A DNA stretch of 64,000 nucleotides from Candidatus Tritonobacter lacicola (GCA_030765135.1 JAVCDC010000145.1:1-64000), one strand, 5' to 3'. Numbered from the stretch's first letter, positions 42,909 through 52,042 are shown. Numbers and translations are program-made. The notes: a model not told the origin generated them from the letters alone.

Positions 42909-45791
42909 ATGCTTAAGAACAACGGGTTCCCGCCCGGCACGAATTCCGGACACCTTCGGCCTGTCCGGAACCGGGCCTTTCGTAACCTATGCGGCATTAT
43001 GACTGGCATTCTGACAGTGTTGCTGCTGCCGGCAGCGACTGTTCACGCGCAGGATCCGGGCATTCAACCCAAGGAGCAGACAGGCATAACGCAACCGGCC
43101 GATAAAGCCCTCCTGGAGGTATCCGGCCCGAACGAACGTATCCGGGAAGCCCGGGCGGTTCTCAAGATGGACGAGGCCGGGCAATGGCCCGGGTTCCTCC
43201 AGGAGATGGCCCGGAAGAACGTTTCCTATTCCAAAGACCTGGACGCGGTGAACAGCAGCGCAAGCAAGGTCGAGGACAACATCAGCCGGCTCAAGGAGAA
43301 ACTGGCCGAGGTCAAAGGCAACTACGAGCGCACCAGGAAGCGCGTGAAGTCGATGGGGCTGACCTCCACTGCGGGCGTTTTCTTTGAAAGGAGGCTTAGG
43401 GCACTGTCCAGGCTGAGGGCCCCGACAAGAGCCGTCGATACACGGCGGCGTGAAATCAGGCGCATTGCAAAAGAAGAGCTTATGCTCGAAGACCTGCGAG
43501 AGGAAGTTTCGTACTTGGATGCCGAAGAGTTGCATAGACATCTCGCGGATTTGAATATGCCCCCGGAGCGGGAAAAAGAATTGGAGCAGCAGAGCGAACA
43601 GTTGATCCAGCAAACGAAGCAACTTCTCAACGAGATCAGTGTTGCATATCCTCGATATCTTGCACTTCTGTCCGACGAGGGCTACGCAGAGCGAGCACTG
43701 CGCCTGGAGGTCAACTCGTATATCAACCTCCTCAAGGCCCAGCTGCTCTGGACAAGAAGCAACCAGGCGTTCAGCGGCGCCGACCTGCTGTTCGTCGGAA
43801 AAGCCCTCTCCCGCCTGTTCTCTCCCTGGAACTGGCATAACGTAATCAGCGACCTCATCGCCTCGATAAAGCGCTCTCCGTCGGGGTGGGGGATCTGTTT
43901 ATTGCTCGCGCTCATCTGGGCGGTTGCCTGCCCGCGGCTGGCCGGGCGCATCAGGGACCTGAACAGCCGGGCGGGCAGCACCGGGGACGATTCGATCCTG
44001 CCCACCGCCCGGGCGCTGATACTGGCGGTTATTCACGCGGGCGGATTACCGCTTCTCGTTTATCTTGCGGCAAGACAGTTATGGCTATTTCCCGGCTCAC
44101 AGGTATTCACCCGTTCGGTCTGCGCGGGGCTCATCGCGTCCGCCAAGATTCTGTTCGGGGCCAGGTTGGCTTTCGAGACCTTCGGACCGGGCGGCATCGG
44201 CCGGGCGCACTTCCACTGGCCCGAAGCTGTCTGCCGCGCGATCGGCCGGTGCGCGCGGCAGGTAATGCTCTTTGTTGTTCCCCTGGTTTTCTTCATGATT
44301 ATTCTGAATACCGGCATGAGCGCCGCGGAGCGAGGCTCTCTCGGCCGGTTCGTTTTCATGGCAATGATGATCGTGTTTGCCGTGATCCTCGCCCCCCTCT
44401 TCCGCTCCGGCAGCCCGGTGATGTCGCTCCCAGCATTCCTCAGGAGCAGAGGCCCCTGCGCGAAAATGAGCCGGCTCTTCCTCCCGGCGGCTGTAACGAT
44501 ACCGCTGCTCCTGCTGTTTTTCGCCTGGCAGGGCTATTACCACAGTGTCATCGGAATCGGCGGCGCTTTTCTGCGCACGATCGCCCTGCTGCTGGCGCTC
44601 GTGTTTATCAAGGCGTTTATGGTTCGCTGGTGGCAGCTTTTCAAGCAACGAATCGAGCTCCGGGAAAAGAAGCCCGGCGTTCAAACCGCCACCGGCGCCC
44701 CCCCCGCAGGCGGTTCGACTGAACCCGCGGAACAGGGAAAGACCGCATCTCAGCGCGAAGGAGCCCACTCCGATCCGGCCGACTTCAGTAAGCAGGCATC
44801 CCTGTTAATCAGATTGGTCATCATGGCGCTGGCCCTGGCCGGCCTGTACGTGATCTGGGGGATGAGCGTCCCCGTCCTGCAACTTTTAAACGGGATCATA
44901 CTATGGACCTACCAGCTGGGTATAAATGCTTCACAGCAGCTTTTGATCAAACCGGTAACCCTCGGCAACCTCATTCTCTGCTTTGTAATCCTCTGGTTAA
45001 CGGCGCTTATCTCAAAAAACATTTCCGGCTTTCTGAACGCGATTGTCTTCAGGCGCCTTAAAACGGACCCTGCGAACAGGCACGCCCTCGGGCTCATTTC
45101 CAGATACGCGGTGGTTATCGTAGGATTGATCCTGGCGATGAACGAGATCGGCATCGGGTGGTCCAAAGTTCAATGGCTGGTCGCCGCCCTGACCGTCGGA
45201 CTGGGCTTCGGCCTCCAGGATATCGTCGCCAATTTTGTCGCAGGCATCATTATACTTTTCGAAAAGCCCATACGCATCGGCGATACAATCACCATGCTCG
45301 GCACCAGCGGGAAGGTCACCCGGATACAAATTCGTTCCACCACTATCACCGATTGGGACCGCCGCGAAACGATAATCCCGAACAAGTCATTCCTCACGGA
45401 CAAGATCGTCAACTGGTCCCTGACCGATTCGATAATAAGAATCGACATTGAGGTCGGCATCGCCTACGGCTCCGATACCGCCAAGGCAGAAGAGCTGCTT
45501 CTGAAGACAGCCGGGAAGAACCCGCTCGTGATGAATGACCCGGCCCCGAGCGTGATGTTCTTCAATTTCGGTGACAACAGCCTCGACTTCAAGCTGAGGG
45601 CTTTTATCCACACAAAGGATCGCATTCTCGCCACGCATCAGCTTCACCTCGCGATTAATGAGGCGTTCAACAGGGCCGGCATCGAAATACCCTTCCCGCA
45701 GCGCGACACACACCTGGACGCGCCCCGGCCACTCGATGTCCGCATCGTCAAAGAGACGCCCGGCTCAACGCCCCCTGAACAGGAGGGGTAA
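42909..45791 (+). CDS. Large MscS/MscK-type mechanosensitive channel
   Basis: The start at 42909 is chosen because GGAGGACAGG lies between it and an earlier in-frame ATG. The 960-residue product has a signal peptide, a periplasmic coiled-coil domain (about residues 70-290), a series of membrane helices, an Ala/Pro-rich cytosolic loop near 600-640 and a C-terminal MscS core. The core shows the pore helix region LVAALTVGLGFGLQDIVANF followed by EKPIRIGDTITM and the cytoplasmic vestibule (RRETIIPNKSFLTDKIVNWS). This is the MscK/YbdG/MscM layout. It releases solutes during hypo-osmotic shock. It probably sits alone under its own promoter. Confidence 0.92.
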   Translation: MLKNNGFPPGTNSGHLRPVRNRAFRNLCGIMTGILTVLLLPAATVHAQDPGIQPKEQTGITQPADKALLEVSGPNERIREARAVLKMDEAGQWPGFLQEMARKNVSYSKDLDAVNSSASKVEDNISRLKEKLAEVKGNYERTRKRVKSMGLTSTAGVFFERRLRALSRLRAPTRAVDTRRREIRRIAKEELMLEDLREEVSYLDAEELHRHLADLNMPPEREKELEQQSEQLIQQTKQLLNEISVAYPRYLALLSDEGYAERALRLEVNSYINLLKAQLLWTRSNQAFSGADLLFVGKALSRLFSPWNWHNVISDLIASIKRSPSGWGICLLLALIWAVACPRLAGRIRDLNSRAGSTGDDSILPTARALILAVIHAGGLPLLVYLAARQLWLFPGSQVFTRSVCAGLIASAKILFGARLAFETFGPGGIGRAHFHWPEAVCRAIGRCARQVMLFVVPLVFFMIILNTGMSAAERGSLGRFVFMAMMIVFAVILAPLFRSGSPVMSLPAFLRSRGPCAKMSRLFLPAAVTIPLLLLFFAWQGYYHSVIGIGGAFLRTIALLLALVFIKAFMVRWWQLFKQRIELREKKPGVQTATGAPPAGGSTEPAEQGKTASQREGAHSDPADFSKQASLLIRLVIMALALAGLYVIWGMSVPVLQLLNGIILWTYQLGINASQQLLIKPVTLGNLILCFVILWLTALISKNISGFLNAIVFRRLKTDPANRHALGLISRYAVVIVGLILAMNEIGIGWSKVQWLVAALTVGLGFGLQDIVANFVAGIIILFEKPIRIGDTITMLGTSGKVTRIQIRSTTITDWDRRETIIPNKSFLTDKIVNWSLTDSIIRIDIEVGIAYGSDTAKAEELLLKTAGKNPLVMNDPAPSVMFFNFGDNSLDFKLRAFIHTKDRILATHQLHLAINEAFNRAGIEIPFPQRDTHLDAPRPLDVRIVKETPGSTPPEQEG

Positions 45792-45863
45792 TACAGGCGC
45801 GGGATTTCTTATCGCGAGATAGATATGTAAGAGAGGGATCGAGTCACCCTCAAGCGATCTGCC

Positions 45864-46946
45864 ATGGCTTGTAAACTAGAATACATCGCGGAAGGGCTGA
45901 AGGAGCACCCCCCGCTCCCCTACTTCTTCAAGGAGCGCTTCGAGATATTCAAAGAGATCGACAGGATATTCATGGACGGCTCCCTGACTTCAAGGGGAGG
46001 TGACTTCGATATAGGGGGCGCGAACCGGCAGGTAAAGGCCAATCCGATACTGGACCTGTACGTGCATCAGATGCGCAAGGCCCTGTCCGAGATCGAATCA
46101 TGCAAGGTGGAAGAGGGCGTGGTCGTCTGGCAGCTATACAACATGGGCTACATTGTCAAGACTCCGGGTGTCACCATGGGCTTCGACGTCGTCGGTGGGC
46201 TCAGGTGGACTGACCGGGGATGGGATGTCCCGGCGGAAATAATCTCGGGGCTCTCCAGTTCCATGGACGTGCTCTTCGTGACTCATTACATCGACAATTA
46301 TTACGCCCACCCATCTTCCACATGGCGGCACGTGGACCACTGCGATAAAGAGATCATCGACCTGATGCAAAAGGAGGGTAAGCCCGTCTTCATCCCGACC
46401 GGACACGAGGCCTATTTCGAGGACGGGAAAAACATGATCTACGCACAGCACCACCGGAGCGTCGATATCCTTGGGCTTCACGTGACGTCCTACGGAGGGC
46501 CGCACGTCTATCAGGACAACCCCTTCGATACCCCTCTGATGGTTTACGAGGTCATCACGAAAGAGGGGAAGAAGCTATTTTTCACTGGTGATTTTGACTA
46601 TACCCTGTGCACGACCGTCCCCTACCGGGACAATATCGACGTCCTTTTTATGCGCTGCGGAGGCGTAAGCCCCCTGTATGACGAAGACCATCCCTACGAC
46701 CTGGGCGAGCTCAGCAAAGCCTTCTACTTCGGCGGCGACAGTGACGCGTTCTATTTCGGGCTGGAGGAGTTCGAGTCAAAGTTCGTAGTGGCGGGCCACC
46801 TGGCGGAGATGTCTCATCCGCCGGGAGGGGGCCGCGAAAGCTACACCGCAAGCTTCGATGTCTTCAACAAGCTGAAACTGGCGGGCGAGGACGACCTGAA
46901 ATACCTGATAATGTTCTGGGGAGAGAAATATCACTGCCTTGTTTAA
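45864..46946 (+). CDS. Metallo-beta-lactamase-fold-like protein with a degenerate metal site
   Basis: The overall flow resembles an MBL-fold hydrolase of the UlaG-like group: a central strand LFVTHYIDNYY in the position of HxHxDH, VFIPTGHEAY, FFTGDFDYTL with the usual GD, and a late VVAGHLAEMSHPPGGGRES that would carry the last His. The first motif has only one His and an Asp, so the binuclear metal site may be altered. The 360-residue protein has no signal peptide. Substrate is unknown. No operon partner is evident; the next gene is on the opposite strand. Confidence 0.6.
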   Translation: MACKLEYIAEGLKEHPPLPYFFKERFEIFKEIDRIFMDGSLTSRGGDFDIGGANRQVKANPILDLYVHQMRKALSEIESCKVEEGVVVWQLYNMGYIVKTPGVTMGFDVVGGLRWTDRGWDVPAEIISGLSSSMDVLFVTHYIDNYYAHPSSTWRHVDHCDKEIIDLMQKEGKPVFIPTGHEAYFEDGKNMIYAQHHRSVDILGLHVTSYGGPHVYQDNPFDTPLMVYEVITKEGKKLFFTGDFDYTLCTTVPYRDNIDVLFMRCGGVSPLYDEDHPYDLGELSKAFYFGGDSDAFYFGLEEFESKFVVAGHLAEMSHPPGGGRESYTASFDVFNKLKLAGEDDLKYLIMFWGEKYHCLV

Positions 46947-46956
46947 CCCGAATTAT

Positions 46957-47244
46957 TCATGAATTCGATGCAATAAAATTGCATGTGCTTGATAGCTTGC
47001 CTCGAATCAGCAGCAGTTTCTTTCTCCTGCTCAGGCCTTTAAGACTGGATTCCCTTTTCAAGGCCGATGATCTATCCGGAAACTCCTCGACATACATAAG
47101 ACTTACAGGCCTCCTGCCCCTGGTGTAGCGGCAGCCTCTACCGCGGTTGTGCTCCGAGATTCTCTGCTCAAGGTTGTTCGTGATACCGGTGTAGAGAGTT
47201 CCGTCCCTGCATTTAACTATGTAAACGAACCAGATTTTTTTCAT
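46957..47244 (-). CDS. GIY-YIG nuclease-domain protein (YhbQ/UPF0213 type)
   Basis: A single GIY-YIG domain fills this small protein: FVYIVKCRDGTLYTGITNN (the VYIV and YTGIT pair), RISEHNRGRG with the conserved Arg and His, and a late LVYVEEF-like MYVEEFPDRSSALKRE that holds the catalytic Glu of the helix. Members of the UPF0213 group are about 90-100 residues and are suspected DNA-repair or RNA nucleases. The ATG at 47244 (MKKIWF) is preferred over one three codons earlier because it matches the family start. Confidence 0.88.
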   Translation of the reverse strand: MKKIWFVYIVKCRDGTLYTGITNNLEQRISEHNRGRGCRYTRGRRPVSLMYVEEFPDRSSALKRESSLKGLSRRKKLLLIRGKLSSTCNFIASNS

Positions 47245-47407
47245 GGACACCATTATAAGGACTCAACCAGGAGATATCGTGATGATAAGGTCAAATCATG
47301 AATACAAATACCGCCTGCAGAGGAATCCGCTCGTGACCCTTACGAGATTGTTGGATTCGCGAATTAACAACACTTGACCCAGGCCCCGCGCGATTTCCAC
47401 ATTCCCC

Positions 47408-48334
47408 TCAATACTCCAGGAACATCACTATGATTCTCGCCATTTCGTGGGGAAACTGGTACATCGCTCCATGGCCCCCGCCTTCTATTCTCACCAGCCA
47501 GGAGCCCGGGACCTTCCTTGCAATGATCAGGGAATTTCTTGCCGGGATCACGATATCCTCCGTACCCGTGATCAACAGAAGCTTCGCCTTGATGTCGCCC
47601 AACCTGTGGTATGTGCCATGGGCGGTCCACCAGTCGATCGCTTTTATTTCCTGAGCCAATTGCTCCGCCGTCAATGGAGTGTCGGTGACGGGGAATCGCT
47701 CCTCGAATTCCGGATGTTTCTCCAGCCATTTTTCAGGGACCAGCCATTGAATGGTCTTCTTTCTCGCGGCTACGTTGTCCGTCGATATGTTAAAAGATCG
47801 CGCCGCCTTATTACCCGAAGTGAAGACCTCTGCCTCTTCCACAAAATCCCGCAGCGGCGGCATTATTTCGTGAAACACCCCTCCGCACTCGGTGGCGTAC
47901 AACACCAGATGGTCGACTTTCTCGGGATAGTGGAGAGCGAACAACTGGGCTATGAACGTCCCCATCGACCATCCCAGGACATGAGCCTTTTCGATCTTGA
48001 GGGCGTCCAGTAGATGCGAGGCGTCTTCTATCGAGTGCTTGAAGGAGAATTCGGAATCCTTCGGCGCTCGCGTGGCACCCATGCCCCTGTAATCGAAGAG
48101 TATGACCTTGTATTTCCGGGATAGATCATGAATGAATTCCGGGTCCCAAGTGGGCATCGTGACGCTGAAACCGTTGAATATGAGCAAGGGCTCGCCCTCT
48201 CCTATCACTTTATATGCAATTTCAACTTTTCCGGTTTTCGCATACTCCGTTTTGATCTCCCTTAAACTGAAAGCTCCCGCAAGGGAGGGAGCGACGAATA
48301 ACAGCATGAGAACCAGATATATCTTTTTCATCAA
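47408..48334 (-). CDS. Exported alpha/beta hydrolase
   Basis: A signal peptide (KKIYLVLMLLFVAPSLAGA) is followed by a complete hydrolase fold. It has PLLIFNGFSVTMPTWDPEF, the DYRGMGATRAP turn, nucleophile elbow VLGWSMGTFIAQ (Ser), acid residue region LLITGTEDIVIPARN and a late GGGHGAMYQFP His. The layout matches AB-hydrolase 1 esterases or haloperoxidase-like enzymes. Export to the periplasm is inferred from the signal. Substrate is not identifiable. It is divergent from nothing nearby and separated from the thiol-redox cluster by a terminator. Confidence 0.85.
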   Translation of the reverse strand: MMKKIYLVLMLLFVAPSLAGAFSLREIKTEYAKTGKVEIAYKVIGEGEPLLIFNGFSVTMPTWDPEFIHDLSRKYKVILFDYRGMGATRAPKDSEFSFKHSIEDASHLLDALKIEKAHVLGWSMGTFIAQLFALHYPEKVDHLVLYATECGGVFHEIMPPLRDFVEEAEVFTSGNKAARSFNISTDNVAARKKTIQWLVPEKWLEKHPEFEERFPVTDTPLTAEQLAQEIKAIDWWTAHGTYHRLGDIKAKLLLITGTEDIVIPARNSLIIARKVPGSWLVRIEGGGHGAMYQFPHEMARIIVMFLEY

Positions 48335-48421
48335 TCATTCCTCCATCACGTGAAGTAGGACACGGCACACGCACGATGATAGCACAATTATTGGGGGATT
48401 TATTAATCGAAAAACCCGACC

Positions 48422-48451
48422 TGAAAAGGCCCCCACAAGAGGGCCTTTTCA
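48422..48451 (-). terminator. Terminator of the ArsR/thiol-redox cluster
   Basis: TGAAAAGGCCC (48422-48432) pairs with GGGCCTTTTCA (48441-48451). On the minus strand the hairpin is followed within about 8 bases by a run of five T (48410-48414). Confidence 0.75.
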
Positions 48452-48473
48452 AGCTTGGTTCCCTGCCGGGGAA

Positions 48474-48803
48474 TCATTTAGGGCAGCACTGGATATTTTC
48501 CCGTATCAGTTTCTTATAATCCCCGAGGGCGTCGTGGACCCAGCAGTCATCGGAGCCGGCGCTCTCCCGGAAAGTAAGAGCCATAATGTAGGCGATCTCC
48601 TTCAATGTCGCGCCCGCCTCCAGTGCCCCTTTGAAATGCTTTTTCACGCAGGGGGCGGACCGGTTCTTGATCGATAGGGCCAGGCAGATGAACTGGTAGG
48701 TCTTTTCTTCGATGCTCCGCTTCTCCCGGTATAGCTCGTCGATTTCGTCGAACTTCCCTGCAAACTCCGGAAAATATTCCGCAAGCAGCCTCATAATCTG
48801 CAC
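48474..48803 (-). CDS. Carboxymuconolactone decarboxylase/AhpD-like protein
   Basis: The 109-residue protein has the CMD helical fold with KTYQFICLALSIKNRSAPCV and the redox-type CVKKHFKGALEAGATLKEI, where Cys and His three residues later form the AhpD-like active site. A single Cys rather than CxxC is present in the core, with extra Cys at the C-terminus (QCCPK). AhpD relatives reduce peroxiredoxins or handle hydroperoxides. It is the last gene on the minus strand in a cluster with two thioredoxin-like proteins and CcdA, which supports a thiol-redox role. Confidence 0.82.
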   Translation of the reverse strand: MQIMRLLAEYFPEFAGKFDEIDELYREKRSIEEKTYQFICLALSIKNRSAPCVKKHFKGALEAGATLKEIAYIMALTFRESAGSDDCWVHDALGDYKKLIRENIQCCPK

Positions 48804-48872
48804 CTCCTTTGAGTTTTTATTGCTTTCGTTATCTTTCAGGGCAATCTATCACCCATCCACAGCGTTTCATTA

Positions 48873-49568
48873 CTACGCAATATAAATCATGTATAAGCCG
48901 CCTATGATGATCAGAACACCGCAAGCCTTTTTCAGCATGAGCGCCCCGCGGGAACGCTCATTCCAATTCAAGTAATGCTGAACCCCCTCGGCGAAGGTGC
49001 CGGCTGCAACGATCACCGAGCAATGGCCGATACCATAAACGAGCAAAAGCGACAAGCCGTAAAGGAGATTCGTTGCGGCCAGCTTGAACGTCACGGCAAG
49101 CATAGGGGCCATGTAAGCGAACGTGCAGGGGCCGAGAGCGATCCCGAACACGAGCCCGAGAATGAAAGCGGCTAAAAGCCCCTTGCGCTTCATCCCCACT
49201 CGCCCGGGGCCGGACCACGGCATGGGGAAGATGCCAAGGAGATGCAACCCGATCACGAGGAATATCACCGCGACAAAATAGTTGCCGAATCTCCCCACGT
49301 CACCAATCATTCTCCCCGCGGCGGCGGTCAACGCTCCGATCATCCCGATGGTCATCAGGATTCCAACCGCGAAGAGCAGCGAGAGGATAAACGCACGCCG
49401 CATGGATATGCGACCCTGCTCGTCAATGAAACCGACGATAAGAGGTATGCTCGCCAGGTGGCAGGGGCTGAGGATGATGCTGAACACCCCCCAGATAAAC
49501 GAGGCTCCCAGGGCGACAAGCGGCGTTCCCTCGATAGCACGTGATAAAGCAGCTAACATATCGCTCAT
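48873..49568 (-). CDS. CcdA/DsbD-type transmembrane thiol transporter
   Basis: This inner-membrane protein has six hydrophobic helices and the two conserved Cys motifs of the CcdA family: IILSPCHLASIP in the first helix and LGPCTFAYMAPML in the fourth. It should move reducing equivalents from cytosolic thioredoxin across the membrane to an extracytoplasmic partner. The membrane-anchored thioredoxin encoded immediately upstream is the natural recipient. The length of 231 residues is typical. Confidence 0.92.
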   Translation of the reverse strand: MSDMLAALSRAIEGTPLVALGASFIWGVFSIILSPCHLASIPLIVGFIDEQGRISMRRAFILSLLFAVGILMTIGMIGALTAAAGRMIGDVGRFGNYFVAVIFLVIGLHLLGIFPMPWSGPGRVGMKRKGLLAAFILGLVFGIALGPCTFAYMAPMLAVTFKLAATNLLYGLSLLLVYGIGHCSVIVAAGTFAEGVQHYLNWNERSRGALMLKKACGVLIIIGGLYMIYIA

Positions 49569-49574
49569 TCTTCG

Positions 49575-50024
49575 CTATTTCTCCCGAGGCTTTTCAACCT
49601 TGACGCCGAAACGCCTGAAGGTCCCCAGGATATCCTCTTTTCCCATGAACCCTTCGTGACGGGTGAGTTCTCTCCCGCTCGCATCGTAGAAGATCTGCGT
49701 GGGGATGAGGCGAATGCCGTATTTAGGGCCTGCGGCCCTGTCCTTCCACACATCGATGAACTCGACATCGATAACACCATGGTATTCCTTCTTGATCTCT
49801 TCGAGTATCGGGGCCATCTTCTTGCAGGGGATGCACTTCCCGGCCCCGAGGTCGAGCAGCTTCGGAAGCACACGACTGTGACCAACCTCCCGAGAAGCAG
49901 CCGCTTCTGTTCTGTTCACCGAGCCCCCGGTGTGCGGAGTACGGTCTTTCTCCTTCAGCAGTATAAGACCCGCCGCGACAGCGAGTACCGCTGCAGACAC
50001 GGCGAACTTTATGAATCTGCTCAT
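49575..50024 (-). CDS. Membrane-anchored thioredoxin-like protein
   Basis: An N-terminal helix (FIKFAVSAAVLAVAAGLILL) tethers the protein, followed by a linker and a thioredoxin fold with active site KCIPCKK and cis-Pro region YGIRLIPTQIFYDASGRE. The domain should face the periplasm and receive electrons from the CcdA-like protein encoded six bases downstream. The gene starts four bases after the preceding small disulfide protein gene, which indicates a tight operon. Confidence 0.9.
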   Translation of the reverse strand: MSRFIKFAVSAAVLAVAAGLILLKEKDRTPHTGGSVNRTEAAASREVGHSRVLPKLLDLGAGKCIPCKKMAPILEEIKKEYHGVIDVEFIDVWKDRAAGPKYGIRLIPTQIFYDASGRELTRHEGFMGKEDILGTFRRFGVKVEKPREK

Positions 50025-50028
50025 CCTC

Positions 50029-50265
50029 TCACCCGATCAGCGCCTTGACCTCCGCGACGGAGGGGACCTTTCCGACGATCTTCACGTCACCGTCCACTAC
50101 CACCGCCGGCGTGAGCATCACCCCGTAGTCGGCGATGGCCTTGAGGTCCTTCACCTCAACCACCTCGGCTTCTTTGCCCAATTCGGAGAGAGCCGCCTTG
50201 ACGTTCTCTCTGGTCTTATGACATTTCGGGCATCCAATCCCTAAAACCTCGATCTTCATAATCAT
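50029..50265 (-). CDS. Small redox-active disulfide (thioredoxin-like) protein
   Basis: This 78-residue cytosolic protein is of the MJ0307/TM0996-like redox-active disulfide 2 type: KIEVLGIGCPKCHKTRENV with a CPKC active site, followed by the thioredoxin-like YGVMLTPAVVVDGDVKIVGK with cis-Pro. Such genes are often found beside ArsR regulators and YraQ-type permeases, as here. It may carry thiols or bind metal or metalloid. It is translated as part of the minus-strand operon. Confidence 0.9.
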   Translation of the reverse strand: MIMKIEVLGIGCPKCHKTRENVKAALSELGKEAEVVEVKDLKAIADYGVMLTPAVVVDGDVKIVGKVPSVAEVKALIG

Positions 50266-50318
50266 CCTCCTTTAGAACTTAGCCCTCACTTCGTTCGGGC
50301 AACTTTAATCATTTTTTT

Positions 50319-50416
50319 GACAGGATTAACAAGATCTACAGGATTTTAGGAAGCAAATGCTTTAACTTTAAAACTAACCGCATTTTTTCTATCCTGTTAA
50401 TCCTGTATATCCTGTC
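50319..50416. repeat. Inverted pair of 9-bp-period repeats based on ACAGGATTA
   Basis: The left arm (50319-50344) reads as three 9-base units similar to GACAGGATT. The right arm (50391-50416) reads as three units of ATCCTGTTA type, the reverse complement, with 21 of 26 matching positions. The spacer of about 46 bases is AT-rich. The same kind of ACAGGATTAACAGGAT motif is familiar from intergenic regions of unrelated bacteria. It lies between the permease gene and the small disulfide gene. Confidence 0.75.
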
Positions 50417-50452
50417 TAATAACTTTTAAATTCCTATACAGAAATTTGACTT

Positions 50453-51628
50453 CTATCCCCAGACAATTCCAAATATATACCCGCTGATGGTCGCCATCAC
50501 CACCACCAGGGATATGAAAACCAGTGTCTTCTTCGTCCCCATCACGCTCCTGATCACCAGCATATTCGGGAGGCTCAGAGCCGGTCCTGCCAGCAGCAGG
50601 GCCAGAGCAGGTCCCTTCCCCATTCCCGCCCCGATCAGTCCCTGGAGAATAGGGACCTCGGTCAGCGTGGCAAAGTACATCAATGCGCCGGCGAATGAAG
50701 CGAAGAAATTGGAAAAGAGTGAATTTCCGCCCACCAGGCCGGCTACCCATGTAGAAGGGATAAGACCTTCATGCCCGGGACGGCCGAGGAGCACACCCGC
50801 CACCAAAACCCCGATGAAGAGGAGCGGGAGAATCTGCTTGGCAAACGTCCAGGTGGAAGCGGTCCAGTCCTTCAACTCGTCCTTCTTGAACCATGCGATC
50901 AACATCCAGATCAGAGAAGCAAGAAAGAGTCCGGTCAGTACCCACTTGATCTTGAATATGAATACCCAGAAGCCGCCTTCTCCCTTTGCCGCGCCGCTCC
51001 AGTTGGCGAAGACTAAAATACCCACCATCGCGGCGAAGTAGAGGCCGTTCTTCCAGAGGGGGCGGGCTTCTTCTTCCCCGCCGGCGGCAAGGTCACCCGC
51101 ATTATTTGCCTTTTCGCGTTCTTCCTTGAGAAAGATGAAGTGCATCATCAAACCGATGACGACGCTGAAGACTACGGCTCCGACCGCCCGGGCGATGCCG
51201 AGCTCCATTCCGAGGACCCGGGCTGTGAGGATGATGGCCAGGACGTTAATGGCCGGACCGGAGTACAGAAAGGCTGTCGCCGGTCCGATCCCCGCCCCCC
51301 TTTTATAGATTCCCGAGAAAATGGGTAGAACCGTGCATGAACAGACGGCGAGGATCGTTCCGGAGATCGAGGCCACACTGTAGGCGAGGACCTTGTTCGC
51401 ATTCGCTCCGAAGTACTTGATCACGGCCTGCTGATTGACAAATACCGATATCCCCCCCGCAATGAAGAACGCGGGCACAAGGCAGAGCAGCACGTGCTCC
51501 CGGGCGTACTCCTGGAGCATGAGCAATGCTTCCTTGATCGGCCCTTCGAAAGGCAGTGTGCCGAACGGAAGGAAGTAGGCCAGCAGAAACACGACCAGGA
51601 TTATAAAAAACGTTGCCCACTGCTTCAC
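50453..51628 (-). CDS. YraQ/ArsP-like permease (DUF318)
   Basis: This inner-membrane protein has two sets of hydrophobic helices. The family signature is clear: LAVCSCTVLPIFSGIYKRGA with the CSC motif, then GIGPATAFLYSGPAINVLAI, and a second repeat GKGPALALLLAGPALSLPNM. A charged cytoplasmic loop near residues 175-195 separates the halves. ArsP relatives export trivalent organoarsenicals; YraQ relatives are uncharacterised. The ArsR-type regulator upstream and the thiol proteins downstream favour export of a thiol-reactive metalloid. The exact substrate cannot be read. Confidence 0.88.
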   Translation of the reverse strand: MKQWATFFIILVVFLLAYFLPFGTLPFEGPIKEALLMLQEYAREHVLLCLVPAFFIAGGISVFVNQQAVIKYFGANANKVLAYSVASISGTILAVCSCTVLPIFSGIYKRGAGIGPATAFLYSGPAINVLAIILTARVLGMELGIARAVGAVVFSVVIGLMMHFIFLKEEREKANNAGDLAAGGEEEARPLWKNGLYFAAMVGILVFANWSGAAKGEGGFWVFIFKIKWVLTGLFLASLIWMLIAWFKKDELKDWTASTWTFAKQILPLLFIGVLVAGVLLGRPGHEGLIPSTWVAGLVGGNSLFSNFFASFAGALMYFATLTEVPILQGLIGAGMGKGPALALLLAGPALSLPNMLVIRSVMGTKKTLVFISLVVVMATISGYIFGIVWG

Positions 51629-51697
51629 GACTTTCTCCTACATATCCTTATATCATAATATATCTATGTATTAGCCGAAAAAAATGAGGACCAGCAC

Positions 51698-52042
51698 CTA
51701 TGTTGTCGTGCAAATCTCGTCCCGGCTGACCACGTAAGCTTGCTCTCTGTCCTCAATGATCCGGGGGTCTTCATTCCCCCATCTTCTCAGTCCGGTCATA
51801 ATAGTAGCGACGATGTCGTCCGTGCTCTGAACGAGTGCGTAGTTGACCCACAAACCGTCTTTTTCATCGTTGATGAAACCCGCGTCTCTCAAGATGCTCA
51901 AGTGGCGCGAGACGCTTGATTGAGCGATCCCCAGAATGTGCGTCACCTCGCACACGCACATCGGTTTCGCCTCCAGCATCTTCAGAATACGGATGCGGTT
52001 CCGGTCGGACAGTGCCTTAAATACTTTTTCCAATCTTCTCAT
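51698..52042 (-). CDS. ArsR family regulator with CxC metal site
   Basis: This winged-helix repressor of 114 residues has RIRILKMLEAKPMCVCEVTH, in which the CVC pair corresponds to the metal-binding site at the start of the recognition region in As/Sb-sensing ArsR proteins. ILGIAQSSVSRHLSILRDAG is the DNA-reading helix. It has an additional Cys near the C-terminus (RDEICTTT) that may complete a three-Cys site. It is transcribed ahead of the permease and thiol genes and should repress them until a metalloid or thiol-reactive agent binds. Confidence 0.92.
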   Translation of the reverse strand: MRRLEKVFKALSDRNRIRILKMLEAKPMCVCEVTHILGIAQSSVSRHLSILRDAGFINDEKDGLWVNYALVQSTDDIVATIMTGLRRWGNEDPRIIEDREQAYVVSRDEICTTT

